Positions 43,842 to 53,401 of a stretch of 64,000 bases of DNA are shown in pieces. The stretch comes from JAKLIX01 sp964605655 (GTDB lineage: Bacteria > Bacteroidota > Bacteroidia > Bacteroidales > CAIXZF01). The translations under genes were made by a program, and so were the position numbers. Below the pieces are notes generated by a model. The model made no database searches. It was not told where the DNA came from and was given only the letters and a program-made list of their open reading frames with translations. The stretch is taken from positions 1-64,000 of the forward strand of contig CAZSDK010000010.1 in NCBI GenBank assembly GCA_964605655.1, given 5' to 3'. Positions within the stretch are counted from its first letter, which is position 1, and the number at the start of each line of letters is the position of its first letter.

Positions 43842-44630
43842 TCAGAATTCTATGTTTCCTGTGAAGACCCGAATGGCGGGACCTTCCAGCCAGATATGAT
43901 CATAAACGTCTCCTTTCCTTTCGAAAAACACTTTGAAAGGTCCACCCGGGGTGGTGACCTTCACGGGTGATCTCAGGGAAGGGTCCTTCCAGGAAGCGGC
44001 CAGAACGGCTGCTGTCACACCGGTACCGCAGGAAAGGGTCTCATCCTCAACACCTCTTTCGTAAGTCCTAACGAAAAGTCCTTCCGTGGTCTGTTCAGCA
44101 AAATCAACATTAATTCCTTCCGCCCGGAAAGGTTCCCCGTACCGGATAGCTGCGCCTTGTCCGGGAACATCGAGGTGCTGAACGGAAGTCGTAAATACCA
44201 CAGCATGAGGAGACCCGGTGTCCAGAATGATCTGATCAAGATGCTCCTGAAACGAGTCTACAGGTTTCATTTTCAGTTTAATAAGAGCTTTATCCTGGTC
44301 CCGTTCCAAGACGATTGCCTCATGGATGCCATCCATTGCCAGGAAACGGATATGCTCTCCCTGGTAACCGGTGATCAGGTGAGCCAGGACAGCGCAACGA
44401 CCTCCGTTTCCGCACATGGTGCTTTCCCTTCCATCGGAATTATAGTAACTCATGTAAAAGCAGGTAGTCGCCTCCTCCTCAATGATCATCAGTCCATCAG
44501 CCCCAATCCCGGTGTGACGGTCACAAAGCCATTTGATTTCATCAGTGGTCAATGGTATGTCCAGGTCTTGTTTTTTCAGGATGATGAAATCGTTACCACA
44601 ACCGTGGTATTTTTCGAAATGGAGCCTCAT
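43842..44630 (-). CDS. dapF: Diaminopimelate epimerase
   Basis: A 262-residue cofactor-independent epimerase converting LL- to meso-diaminopimelate for lysine and peptidoglycan synthesis. Both active-site cysteines are present: STMCGNGGRCAVLAHL and DETLSCGTGVTAAVLA. The start MRLHFEKYHGCGNDFIIL is standard. The ATG overlaps the last base of the upstream gene stop. Confidence 0.96.
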   Translation of the reverse strand: MRLHFEKYHGCGNDFIILKKQDLDIPLTTDEIKWLCDRHTGIGADGLMIIEEEATTCFYMSYYNSDGRESTMCGNGGRCAVLAHLITGYQGEHIRFLAMDGIHEAIVLERDQDKALIKLKMKPVDSFQEHLDQIILDTGSPHAVVFTTSVQHLDVPGQGAAIRYGEPFRAEGINVDFAEQTTEGLFVRTYERGVEDETLSCGTGVTAAVLAASWKDPSLRSPVKVTTPGGPFKVFFERKGDVYDHIWLEGPAIRVFTGNIEF

Positions 44631-45442
44631 TAATTCCGTTCTGGTTTCTTGTGGTTGTTAAGAGACTGAAAATTAGGAGTGTACTCAAGGCGGTACCAAG
44701 TGTTCCGGTAGCGCAGAAAAATGGACCGGTCACGGTATTCAAGGGAAACCTCCTCAGGAACGAAGTTTCCGAACAGGACGATCTTGTTGGCCTCCATTTT
44801 ATAACCCGTAAAGTTGACCGGAGACCTCCAGAATTCTATGCGGAACACATTGCCTTTCAGGTGTCTGGAGTACCGGTCGTTGGTCAGGACTGAATCGAGC
44901 AGTGCCGCGGTAGCCGAGGTGGAATCAGCCAGTCCCGATACTTTATAATTTTTGGAGATGATGAACTGGTCACGTTTTACCTTGATTTCTCCGGAAAGGG
45001 CAAAACGCTGGGCACGGAGAAGGCTGTCATTTCTGAGGGAATCAGCAATGTTCCCTTTTCTGGGTGCCTGGGAGAACAGAAGGTCAAGAGAATCAGAGGT
45101 TGGATTGCTTTCAATATAGTAATCCATGGCACCCGATTCCTGGAAAAAGGACATATCCACACTGTCGTTAAGGGAGAGGCTGTCGTTCCCCGAATTAATC
45201 CCCGAAAGTTTCACTTTGTTTTTAGAAGCGATATCCGGTTTTTGACTTCCGGAGGTATCTTTTTGTGTCAAAAAGTCATCGTTCCTGTCAAAAAGTTCCT
45301 GAACAAAGGATTTGAATTTTGGAAAAGAGATCCACTGGGTATTAAGGATGCTCTGGTCCCACCAAAAAAGGCTGACAGAAATCACCAGTCCCAGGAATAT
45401 ACCCAGGGAGATCAAACCGAATTTCTCTCTTTTACTTGCCAT
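44630..45442 (-). CDS. Single-pass membrane protein of unknown function
   Basis: A 270-residue protein with one N-terminal helix (FGLISLGIFLGLVISVSLFWW), then a low-complexity Ser/Asp/Asn-rich linker (about 60-125) and a C-terminal 120-residue region with alternating hydrophobic strands (RIEFWRSPVNFTGYKMEANKIV, GNFVPEEVSLEYRDRSIFLRY). I recognise no family. It overlaps dapF by one base and probably heads the dapF-GNAT-mltG-phosphomutase-DUF2279 run, which suggests an envelope role. Confidence 0.75.
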   Translation of the reverse strand: MASKREKFGLISLGIFLGLVISVSLFWWDQSILNTQWISFPKFKSFVQELFDRNDDFLTQKDTSGSQKPDIASKNKVKLSGINSGNDSLSLNDSVDMSFFQESGAMDYYIESNPTSDSLDLLFSQAPRKGNIADSLRNDSLLRAQRFALSGEIKVKRDQFIISKNYKVSGLADSTSATAALLDSVLTNDRYSRHLKGNVFRIEFWRSPVNFTGYKMEANKIVLFGNFVPEEVSLEYRDRSIFLRYRNTWYRLEYTPNFQSLNNHKKPERN

Positions 45443-45614
45443 TAGTTAACAGGGACCTTAACAAAAATTAACCTTTCTGGTTTATACTAATAAAATCAGG
45501 CGACCGTTACGGCTTAATAATTGCTTCAGAGCGCCGGCAAGGTACAATTCTTGTTTGCGACAACAAAATTCTGAAAAATATTGTTAGTTTAACACTTAGA
45601 TTAGAGACGTGGTT

Positions 45615-47057
45615 ATGAAAAAGAATGTTGTTTTAGGTCTATTTGCTGTTTTAGGCGGATTTTTAGCCATTGCCGGTTATAAAGCTGTAGAGGATAACAA
45701 GTCACTGCATAAAGCCCTGCAGGTTGAGGAAGCCCCTTTTCAACAGGCCTCCTATTCACCCCATGCTGCAGTGAACGGACCTGATTTTGTGGATGCTGCC
45801 GAAAAGACGGTTCATGCGGTGGTCCACATCAAGACCGAGTATCAGCAGAAGAATACCTTGTATGATTTCTTTTTTGGAGATTTTTTCAATTACAATCCAC
45901 AGGGTCGAAGCAAACCCTTTGTGGCCACCGGTTCAGGTGTGATCATTTCAGAGGACGGTTACATAGTGACCAACAACCACGTGGTGCAGGATGCTGATTA
46001 TATTGAGGTTACCCTCAATGACAAGAGAAGTTTTGAAGCCAAAATCATTGGAAATGATCCGAGTACCGATATTGCGCTGGTCAAAATCAGCGAAAATTCA
46101 CTCCCTTTTCTTGCTTTTGGAAACTCTGATGCCGTCCGTATAGGTGAATGGGTGTTGGCGGTGGGTAATCCTTTTAACCTGACTTCCACGGTAACGGCAG
46201 GAATAGTGAGTGCTAAAGCACGGAATATTAATATCCTGGGAGATAAGAGCGCCATAGAATCCTTCATTCAGACCGATGCTGCCGTTAATCCCGGCAATTC
46301 CGGGGGTGCCCTGGTCAACACCACGGGCGACCTCATTGGGATCAATGCCGCTATCGCCTCTAATACAGGATCTTATTCAGGCTACTCCTTTGCCATTCCT
46401 TCAAACCTGGTGAAAAAGGTGGTGGAAGATCTCCGCGATTACGGGGTGGTGCAGAGAGGATACCTGGGGATCACTCCTGCCGATATTACCAGTGATTTTG
46501 CCAGGGATAAAGGCATCGATAAGATCAGGGGTGTTTACGTTTACGGAGTGGCCGATGACGGGTCTGCCAAGGATGCAGGGATGCACGAGGGAGACATTAT
46601 CACCAATGTGAATACCATACCGGTGAACAGCGTTTCAGAGTTGCTGGAGATCGTAGGCCAGTACAGGCCGGGTGATAAGGTGGACCTTACTTACGAAAGG
46701 GATGGGAAGGTGCTGAATAACTCCATACAGCTCAAGAACAAGGAGGGCAATATGGCATTGGTGAAGAAAGAAGATATCAGCGTTTTACAGGAGCTGGGTG
46801 CTGAGTTCGCACCGGTCACCGATGTGGAAAAAAAGTGGCTTCGTATCGATCATGGTGTTAAGATCAGCAACCTTTCTGAAGGATTGTTGTCTAACCAGGG
46901 GATAAGGAAGAATTTTATCATCACTTCCATTGATCGTAACCCTGTAAAAAGTAAAGAGGACATTGAGAAAGTGATGAAGGGTAAAGAGGGTGGCGTGCTG
47001 ATTGAGGGGATTTATCCCAATGGTATGAAAGCTTACTACATGGTGGTGTTGAAATAA
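45615..47057 (+). CDS. degP: DegP/HtrA-type periplasmic serine protease
   Basis: A 480-residue Do-type protease. A signal anchor (VVLGLFAVLGGFLAIAGY) is followed by a trypsin-like domain with the triad His in VTNNHVVQDA, Asp in DPSTDIALVKI and Ser in VNPGNSGGALVN. Two PDZ domains follow (from GYLGITPADITSDFA, and a shorter one around IRKNFIITSIDRNPVKS). It degrades or refolds damaged envelope proteins. The ATG at 45615 is preferred over a GTG six bases earlier. The 172-base upstream region shows no clear consensus promoter. Confidence 0.95.
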   Translation: MKKNVVLGLFAVLGGFLAIAGYKAVEDNKSLHKALQVEEAPFQQASYSPHAAVNGPDFVDAAEKTVHAVVHIKTEYQQKNTLYDFFFGDFFNYNPQGRSKPFVATGSGVIISEDGYIVTNNHVVQDADYIEVTLNDKRSFEAKIIGNDPSTDIALVKISENSLPFLAFGNSDAVRIGEWVLAVGNPFNLTSTVTAGIVSAKARNINILGDKSAIESFIQTDAAVNPGNSGGALVNTTGDLIGINAAIASNTGSYSGYSFAIPSNLVKKVVEDLRDYGVVQRGYLGITPADITSDFARDKGIDKIRGVYVYGVADDGSAKDAGMHEGDIITNVNTIPVNSVSELLEIVGQYRPGDKVDLTYERDGKVLNNSIQLKNKEGNMALVKKEDISVLQELGAEFAPVTDVEKKWLRIDHGVKISNLSEGLLSNQGIRKNFIITSIDRNPVKSKEDIEKVMKGKEGGVLIEGIYPNGMKAYYMVVLK

Positions 47058-47078
47058 TATGATAAAAAATTGTTAAAT

Positions 47079-47094
47079 CCGGATCGTAATCCGG
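47079..47094. terminator. Weak hairpin after the DegP-type gene
   Basis: CCGGAT (47079-47084) pairs with ATCCGG (47089-47094) around a 4-base loop, 22 bases after the protease stop. There is no T run, so it may be only a stabilising stem. Confidence 0.3.
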
Positions 47095-47188
47095 GAAATT
47101 GCCGTAAATTCCAAATTCGAAACGGTAACCCAAAAGTTTATCGTATTTTATTTACTTATAATTAGTTAGGAAAAGGGCAGGGGACGAG

Positions 47189-48055
47189 ATGAGACAACTT
47201 AAGATTACTAAATCCATTACTAACAGGGAAACGGCTTCCCTGGATAAATATTTGCAGGAGATTGGGAAAGAGGAACTTATATCTGCCGAAGAGGAGGTCG
47301 AACTAGCCAGGCGTATCAAGGCCGGTGACCAGCAGGCTTTGGAGAAACTGACCAAAGCCAACCTTCGTTTTGTGGTGTCAGTTGCAAAGCAATATCAGAA
47401 CCAGGGTTTAAGCCTCCCTGATCTCATCAACGAAGGCAACCTCGGATTAATAAAGGCAGCCAAACGTTTTGATGAGACCCGTGGGTTCAAGTTCATTTCT
47501 TATGCGGTCTGGTGGATACGCCAGTCCATCCTGCAGGCACTGGCAGAACAGTCCAGGATCGTCAGGCTTCCTCTTAACCAGGTGGGTTCCCTGAATAAAA
47601 TATCGAAAGAATCATCACGACTGGAACAGAGGCTGGAAAGACCTCCTTCAGCCAATGAATTGGCAGAAGCACTGGATCTTCCCGAGGAAAAGATTACTAC
47701 GGCTATGAAGATCTCCACCCGTTTCATCAGCATGGATGCACCGGTCTCTTCCGATGAGGAAACCAAGTTCATTGACCTGTTTGTGAATGATGACACTCCC
47801 GTGACCGATGCCGGCCTGCTCAAGGAGTCCCTGGCCAGGGAGATACAGAGATCATTGGCAACACTTAGTGAGAAGGAGAGGGACGTGATCAATCTTTACT
47901 ATGGGATCGGAATGAACCATGGCCTTACTCTTGAGGAGATCGGAGCCAAGTTTGACCTGACCCGCGAAAGAGTAAGACAGATCAAAGAGAAAGCCATTCG
48001 CAGGCTGAAACACAATTCCAGGAGCCGTCTGCTCAAAGCTTACCTGGGCCAATAG
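47189..48055 (+). CDS. rpoD: Primary RNA polymerase sigma factor (RpoD/SigA, Bacteroidota type)
   Basis: A 288-residue sigma-70 factor without the long region 1.1 of proteobacterial RpoD, as usual in Bacteroidota. Region 1.2 begins SLDKYLQEIGKEELIS; region 2 includes KLTKANLRFVVSVAKQYQNQ, LPDLINEGNLGLIKAAKRFD and FISYAVWWIRQSI; region 3 and region 4 end with the helix-turn-helix LTLEEIGAKFDLTRERVRQI. It should read the TTTG/TAnnTTTG promoters noted elsewhere here. The upstream 131 bases lack an exact consensus box. Confidence 0.96.
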   Translation: MRQLKITKSITNRETASLDKYLQEIGKEELISAEEEVELARRIKAGDQQALEKLTKANLRFVVSVAKQYQNQGLSLPDLINEGNLGLIKAAKRFDETRGFKFISYAVWWIRQSILQALAEQSRIVRLPLNQVGSLNKISKESSRLEQRLERPPSANELAEALDLPEEKITTAMKISTRFISMDAPVSSDEETKFIDLFVNDDTPVTDAGLLKESLAREIQRSLATLSEKERDVINLYYGIGMNHGLTLEEIGAKFDLTRERVRQIKEKAIRRLKHNSRSRLLKAYLGQ

Positions 48056-48109
48056 TCCGCATTTTCCATTGAGTTACTGCATCCCTATGGATAGAGATGT
48101 TCTGTATAT

Positions 48110-48141
48110 TTTGGTGTTTTAATGAATTTGACGTAGGTTTG
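48110..48141 (+). promoter_or_regulatory. Bacteroidota-type promoter of the GAPDH gene
   Basis: TTTG at 48110-48113, a 20-base spacer, and TAGGTTTG at 48134-48141 match the phylum consensus; the ATG is at 48186. Confidence 0.72.
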
Positions 48142-48185
48142 ATCCGTTACAGAATCAATGATCATTATAACTAATACCTTGAATC

Positions 48186-49676
48186 ATGGATAATTATGTT
48201 CCTATTCCTATTGATGACTCTCCCAATTCATACTCCTCGGCACTGACTAAATGGATGGAGGATATCAAGGCTGCTAATGAATTTGTAGAGGTCATACACA
48301 AATTATGGTTCGATAAATCAATTGAACTCATCCTGTTCAGAAGGCAGCTGCTCGACAGAAGTGCCACCTCAATTCTTCACAAGCACTCTTATGTAAATAA
48401 CATCATTAAAAAGCCCCTCATCGTCCAGGATTCTCTTTTGCTTTCAAAAGCAATGCTGGAGCTGGATGTGGCCCCTGCCAGGATTGATATGGGAAGATTG
48501 AACGCAGAGTGGCTGGAAGAAAAGGAGAAATATAACGATGATCCCAAAGCTTTCATCGCGTCCAAGCTGGCTCATATTATCGGGGTCAGGCCCAGAAGCG
48601 ATCATGCTCAGGATGTTATCCTCTACGGTTTCGGTCGTATCGGCAGAATCCTGGCCAGGGAACTGATCAACCAGTCAGGCAATGGCTCACAATTGCGGTT
48701 GCGTGCCATCGTTACCAGGTCCAACACGCCTGAGGACATCAGAAAAAGGGCTTCCCTGTTCAGGAAAGATTCCGTTCACGGTCCCTTTGAAGGAATAGCC
48801 ATAGAAGACGTTGATAACAAATGCTTTTACATCAACGGCCATGTGGTGTATATGCTGGCAGCCAATAGTCCGGAAGAACTTGATTACGAGTCATTTGGTA
48901 TTAAAGATGCCCTGTTGATCGACAGCACGGGGGTGACCCGTGACAGGGCCGGACTGAGCCGTCACCTCAAAGCAAAAGGGGTGAAAAGGGTATTGCTCAC
49001 TGCTCCTGGAAAAGGTGATATCCCTAATATCGTTTACGGTGTCAACCAGGACACCTGTAACCTGAATGCAGAGGAAGAACAGATCTTTTCCGCCGCCTCC
49101 TGCACCACCAACGCTGTAGTTCCCATTCTGTCTGTTATTGAAAGAGAGCTTGGCATTGTCAGAGGGCATCTGGAAACCATCCATTCCTATACCAACGATC
49201 AAAACCTGCTCGATAACTATCATAAGAAGTCCCGCAGGGGCCGTTCTGCCCCGCTGAACATGGTCATCACCGAGACCGGAGCCGCCTCGGCTGCCGTAAA
49301 GGCCATTCCAAGCCTTAAGGGAAAACTGACGGCCAACTCAGTGAGGGTGCCGACCCCCAACGTTTCACTCGGAATACTGTCACTGAATGTAGCCCGGGAG
49401 ATCGATAAAGATGGAGTGAATGAGATCATGCGCCAGGCTTCCCTCAAAGGAACCCTCATCGAGCAAATTCGTTATTCCACGGCCTCTGAACTCGTTTCTT
49501 CGGATGTGAACGGAGATTCCTGCGCCTGTGTCTTTGATTCGGTGGCAACCCTGGTGTCGGATGATAAAAGGAACATCGTCCTTTATGCCTGGTACGACAA
49601 CGAATTCGGGTATTCCATGCAGGTGATGAGACTGGCGAAACATCTGGCCCAGGTGAAAAGTTACAGATATTACTAA
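48186..49676 (+). CDS. gap: Glyceraldehyde-3-phosphate dehydrogenase with a long N-terminal extension
   Basis: A 496-residue protein. The GAPDH core begins near residue 143 with VILYGFGRIGRILAREL (nucleotide loop 148-154) and has the catalytic Cys306 in SAASCTTNAVVP, then HSYTNDQNLLDNYHKKSRRGRS and the C-terminal YDNEFGYSMQVMRLA. The first 142 residues are an extra, mostly helical region (KWMEDIKAANEFVEVIHKLW) absent from the usual 335-residue enzyme. This long form occurs in Bacteroidota and some other bacteria; whether it serves glycolysis or gluconeogenesis is not decided by sequence. Confidence 0.93.
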   Translation: MDNYVPIPIDDSPNSYSSALTKWMEDIKAANEFVEVIHKLWFDKSIELILFRRQLLDRSATSILHKHSYVNNIIKKPLIVQDSLLLSKAMLELDVAPARIDMGRLNAEWLEEKEKYNDDPKAFIASKLAHIIGVRPRSDHAQDVILYGFGRIGRILARELINQSGNGSQLRLRAIVTRSNTPEDIRKRASLFRKDSVHGPFEGIAIEDVDNKCFYINGHVVYMLAANSPEELDYESFGIKDALLIDSTGVTRDRAGLSRHLKAKGVKRVLLTAPGKGDIPNIVYGVNQDTCNLNAEEEQIFSAASCTTNAVVPILSVIERELGIVRGHLETIHSYTNDQNLLDNYHKKSRRGRSAPLNMVITETGAASAAVKAIPSLKGKLTANSVRVPTPNVSLGILSLNVAREIDKDGVNEIMRQASLKGTLIEQIRYSTASELVSSDVNGDSCACVFDSVATLVSDDKRNIVLYAWYDNEFGYSMQVMRLAKHLAQVKSYRYY

Positions 49677-49721
49677 GATATTGAATAATAGTTAGTTGAT
49701 CTGATATAAAAGCATAAAAAA

Positions 49722-51377
49722 GTGGCCAGGGCCAAATATATTTTTGTAACAGGAGGAGTGACCTCCTCCCTGGGCAAGGGCATCATTTCCGCATCCATTG
49801 CCAAACTGTTGCAAGCCCGGGGATTTTCAGTCACCAACCAAAAGCTGGATCCCTATATCAACATTGATCCGGGAACCCTCAACCCTTATGAGCATGGTGA
49901 GTGCTTTGTTACCGAAGACGGGGCTGAAACGGACCTGGATCTGGGGCATTACGAACGTTTTTCGAATGTTCCCACCTCGCAGGCCAACAACATCACCACG
50001 GGAAGGATATACTTGTCAGTGATAGAAAAAGAAAGAAGGGGTGACTTTCTTGGTGAAACAGTGCAGGTCATTCCTCACATCACAGATGAGATCAAATATC
50101 GTATCAAACTACTTGGTAATGAGGGAAATTACGACTTTGTCATCACCGAGATCGGAGGTACTGTAGGCGACATAGAGTCGCTACCTTATGTGGAAGCTGT
50201 CAGGCAGATGAAATGGGAGCTGGGCCACGACTGCCTGGTGGTCCACCTTACCCTGGTGCCTTACCTGGCAGCGGCAGGTGAGTTGAAATCAAAGCCCACA
50301 CAACACTCGGTAAAGACCTTGCTTGAACAAGGGGTTCAGCCCGACATTATTGTCTGCAGGGCCGAAAAACACCTGCCGGAAAGCCTGAGGGAGAAAATTG
50401 CCCTCTTCTGCAACATTGAACCTTCTGCAGTTATTGAGTCCATCGATGCAAAATCCATTTACGAGGTGCCTCTGTTGATGCGGGAAGAGAAACTGGATGA
50501 AGTCATCCTGAGGAAGATGCAGATTCTCTCACCTCATCAACCTTCCCTGAAGGATTGGGAAGAGTTCCTGTACCGTTTGGAACATCCAAGGTGCGAGGTG
50601 ACCATTGGCCTGGTCGGAAAATATGTTGAGCTGAAAGACGCCTATAAATCAATAACTGAGGCAATCACCCATGCCGGGACCGTCAATCAATGCAAGGTAA
50701 ATGTGAAACTGCTTCATTCTGAGGAGATTGAAGAATCAAATCTGGTGGAGACTTTTCAGGGCATCAGTGGGATACTGGTGGCTCCCGGTTTTGGTGAGAG
50801 GGGTATTGAGGGGAAGATAAGGTCGATACGATATGCCAGGGAAAATAAGATACCGTTTTTCGGAATTTGTCTGGGCATGCAATGTGCTGTGGTGGAGTTC
50901 GGCCGCAACGTTCTCGGCCTGGAAGGGGCTCATTCCAAGGAGATGAACCCCAGGACCAAACATCCGGTGATCGATATCATGGAGGCACAAAAGAAAGTCA
51001 GCAGCAAAGGTGGTACGATGAGGCTCGGGGCTTATCCCTGTACCTTACAGGAAGGCACCAGGGTAGCCTCTGTTTATAAGGTCCCGAAAATTCAGGAGCG
51101 TCACCGTCACCGTTACGAATTCAATAATAAATATCTGGAGATGTACGCCCTTGCCGGAATGGTGCCTTCCGGAATCAATGAGAATGACGATCTGGTGGAG
51201 ATCATGGAATTGAAAGACCACCCATGGTTCATCGGGGTGCAGTTTCACCCTGAGTTTAAAAGTACCGTCGCCAATCCCCATCCTCTTTTTGTCCATTTTG
51301 TGAAAGCGGCGATTGGACTCCAGGAAACCCTTGAAAAGAAAAGGAAAAAGATGACCCGCCCGGAAAAGGGCGCTTAG
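49722..51377 (+). CDS. pyrG: CTP synthase
   Basis: A 551-residue enzyme making CTP from UTP, ATP and glutamine. The synthase domain begins KYIFVTGGVTSSLGKGI (P-loop) and has DPYINIDPGTLNPYEHGE. The glutaminase domain (about 290-535) carries the nucleophile Cys in FGICLGMQCAVVEF and His/Glu in QFHPEFKS. The start is GTG at 49722; no ATG is nearby in frame. It lies 45 bases after the GAPDH gene. Confidence 0.97.
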   Translation: MARAKYIFVTGGVTSSLGKGIISASIAKLLQARGFSVTNQKLDPYINIDPGTLNPYEHGECFVTEDGAETDLDLGHYERFSNVPTSQANNITTGRIYLSVIEKERRGDFLGETVQVIPHITDEIKYRIKLLGNEGNYDFVITEIGGTVGDIESLPYVEAVRQMKWELGHDCLVVHLTLVPYLAAAGELKSKPTQHSVKTLLEQGVQPDIIVCRAEKHLPESLREKIALFCNIEPSAVIESIDAKSIYEVPLLMREEKLDEVILRKMQILSPHQPSLKDWEEFLYRLEHPRCEVTIGLVGKYVELKDAYKSITEAITHAGTVNQCKVNVKLLHSEEIEESNLVETFQGISGILVAPGFGERGIEGKIRSIRYARENKIPFFGICLGMQCAVVEFGRNVLGLEGAHSKEMNPRTKHPVIDIMEAQKKVSSKGGTMRLGAYPCTLQEGTRVASVYKVPKIQERHRHRYEFNNKYLEMYALAGMVPSGINENDDLVEIMELKDHPWFIGVQFHPEFKSTVANPHPLFVHFVKAAIGLQETLEKKRKKMTRPEKGA

Positions 51378-51386
51378 TGAATACTC

Positions 51387-51418
51387 TTTGGCAGTTTGGT
51401 GTTTGCAGAGTATCTTTG
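51387..51418 (+). promoter_or_regulatory. Bacteroidota-type promoter of yidC
   Basis: TTTG at 51387-51390, a 20-base spacer, and TATCTTTG at 51411-51418 match the phylum consensus, 33 bases before the ATG at 51452. Confidence 0.78.
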
Positions 51419-51451
51419 CCGACTGTTTTATTATTATAAGAGAGGAACTGA

Positions 51452-53389
51452 ATGGACAGGAATACAATATTAGGGGTCATTCTCATTTTCGGCATTCTTG
51501 CAGGAACGTATTGGTGGATGAGTCCTTCCGACAAGGAAGTGGAAGCCAGGAAGAGGTACCAGGACAGTCTTGCTGTGGTGCATCAGCAGGATTCACTCAA
51601 GAACCTGGAGCAACAGAAGAAACAGGTCGCAGATACCCTCAGGCAGGCTGAAACAAAAGTAAAGAGTGACTCTGTCAGTAAATCAGACAGCATCCTTCCT
51701 GCAAGTTCTAAAGATCTTTTCGGCTCCTTTTCCAACGCCTCTCAGGGGGCAGAGAAATTCTACACTGTAGAAAATGAGAAGCTTATCCTTACTCTGTCGA
51801 ATAAGGGAGGGGGGATCAGGAAGGTACAACTGAAGGATTATGTGAGCTGGGACAAGAAGCCACTTTTGATTTACGATTCGGATACCACCCTGACCGGTTT
51901 TACCTTTTTCTCCAATAACAGGGACCTCAGGACACAGGATCTTCTCTTTCACGGGTTCCTGAACGGGAAAGATACACTGCCCTCTTCTGTAATTGTAAAA
52001 GGAAACGACTCGGTCGTGATCCAGATGAGGCTGTTCCCCGACCTGGGTGACACAAGCGTGAATACCAAAAGTTACATAGAGTATTCCTACACGATCCGCG
52101 GAGATGATTACATGAACGGGTTCTCTATCCGCCTGACCGGGATGAAGGATGTCCTTCCGGCCAACATGACCTATATCAACCTGGACTGGAGGATGCATCT
52201 GCGTCAGGCGGAAAAGAGCCTGGACAATGAAAGAAATGCCTCGACCATTTATTATAAATATCATAAAGATGAGGTCGATTATCTGTCAGAAACCAAGGAC
52301 CAGTCTAAATCGCTGGTTAACAAGTTGAAATGGATTTCATTCAAACAACAGTTCTTTTCAGCCACCCTGATCGCCGACGATGCTTTCACTGCGGCCAACA
52401 TCCAGACTTACAAGGTCTCTGACACTGCCGGTTACCTCAAATCCATGGTAGCCTCCATTGGTATTCCGGTAAACCTTGAATCGAAAGAGGTAGTCATTCC
52501 GATGAAATGGTATTTCGGCCCGAACAAATACAAAACCTTCAGGAATTATAAACTGGATTTGGAAAGGCAAATTCCCCTGGGATGGAGTTTCTTCCTCCTG
52601 GGTTGGATCAATAAATATGCTGTTATACCGGTATTCGACTTTTTAAGTGGTTTCAGCCTGAATTATGGTATTATCATTCTGATCCTGACCATCTTACTAA
52701 AGATCATACTATTTCCCATCGCGTATAAGACCTACCTTTCATCGGCCAAGATGAAAGTGCTCAAACCTGAAGTGGAGGAAATTACAAAAAAATTTCCAAA
52801 GAAAGAAGATGCGTTGAAGAAACAGCAGGCTACCATGGAGTTATATAAAAGAGCAGGGATCAACCCGATGTCCGGTTGTGTTCCCATGCTCCTTCAATTG
52901 CCCATTTTGATAGCCATGTTCCGGTTTTTTCCTGCTTCCATCGAGTTGAGGCAGCAGCCATTCTTATGGGCCTCAGACCTGTCCTCCTATGATTCCATTC
53001 TTGACTTGCCGTTCAATATTCCATTCTATGGTGATCATGTGAGTCTGTTTACCCTGCTGATGACCATTTCCACCATTATTTACACCAAGATCTCCAACGA
53101 CATGATGTCGACCGGTTCGCAACAGATGCCGGGAATGAAGACCATGATGTATATCATGCCCGTCATGTTCCTTGGGTTCTTTAACAGTTATTCTTCAGGA
53201 CTGAGCTACTACTACCTGCTGGCCAACCTGATCACCTTTGCACAGATGTACCTGATACGCAGGGTTGTAGATGAAAAAAAGATACATGCCCAGATTCAGG
53301 AGCACAAGAAGAGGCCGGTTAAAAAATCCAGCTGGCAGAAGAGGATGGAAGAAATGGCCAACAAGAGAGGGTATTCTAACAGGCGTTAA
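51452..53389 (+). CDS. yidC: Membrane protein insertase YidC
   Basis: A 645-residue inner-membrane insertase. It has an N-terminal helix (TILGVILIFGILAGTYWWM), a coiled, charged linker, a large periplasmic domain (about 100-360) and the conserved YidC core: GIIILILTILLKIILFPIAYKTYLSSAKM, INPMSGCVPMLLQLPILIAMFRFFP and further helices to about residue 600. The basic C-terminal tail (HKKRPVKKSSWQKRMEE) fits ribosome contact. It has its own promoter and is convergent with mqnA, 12 bases away. Confidence 0.97.
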   Translation: MDRNTILGVILIFGILAGTYWWMSPSDKEVEARKRYQDSLAVVHQQDSLKNLEQQKKQVADTLRQAETKVKSDSVSKSDSILPASSKDLFGSFSNASQGAEKFYTVENEKLILTLSNKGGGIRKVQLKDYVSWDKKPLLIYDSDTTLTGFTFFSNNRDLRTQDLLFHGFLNGKDTLPSSVIVKGNDSVVIQMRLFPDLGDTSVNTKSYIEYSYTIRGDDYMNGFSIRLTGMKDVLPANMTYINLDWRMHLRQAEKSLDNERNASTIYYKYHKDEVDYLSETKDQSKSLVNKLKWISFKQQFFSATLIADDAFTAANIQTYKVSDTAGYLKSMVASIGIPVNLESKEVVIPMKWYFGPNKYKTFRNYKLDLERQIPLGWSFFLLGWINKYAVIPVFDFLSGFSLNYGIIILILTILLKIILFPIAYKTYLSSAKMKVLKPEVEEITKKFPKKEDALKKQQATMELYKRAGINPMSGCVPMLLQLPILIAMFRFFPASIELRQQPFLWASDLSSYDSILDLPFNIPFYGDHVSLFTLLMTISTIIYTKISNDMMSTGSQQMPGMKTMMYIMPVMFLGFFNSYSSGLSYYYLLANLITFAQMYLIRRVVDEKKIHAQIQEHKKRPVKKSSWQKRMEEMANKRGYSNRR

Positions 53390-53401
53390 TAGAAACAGAT
53401 T

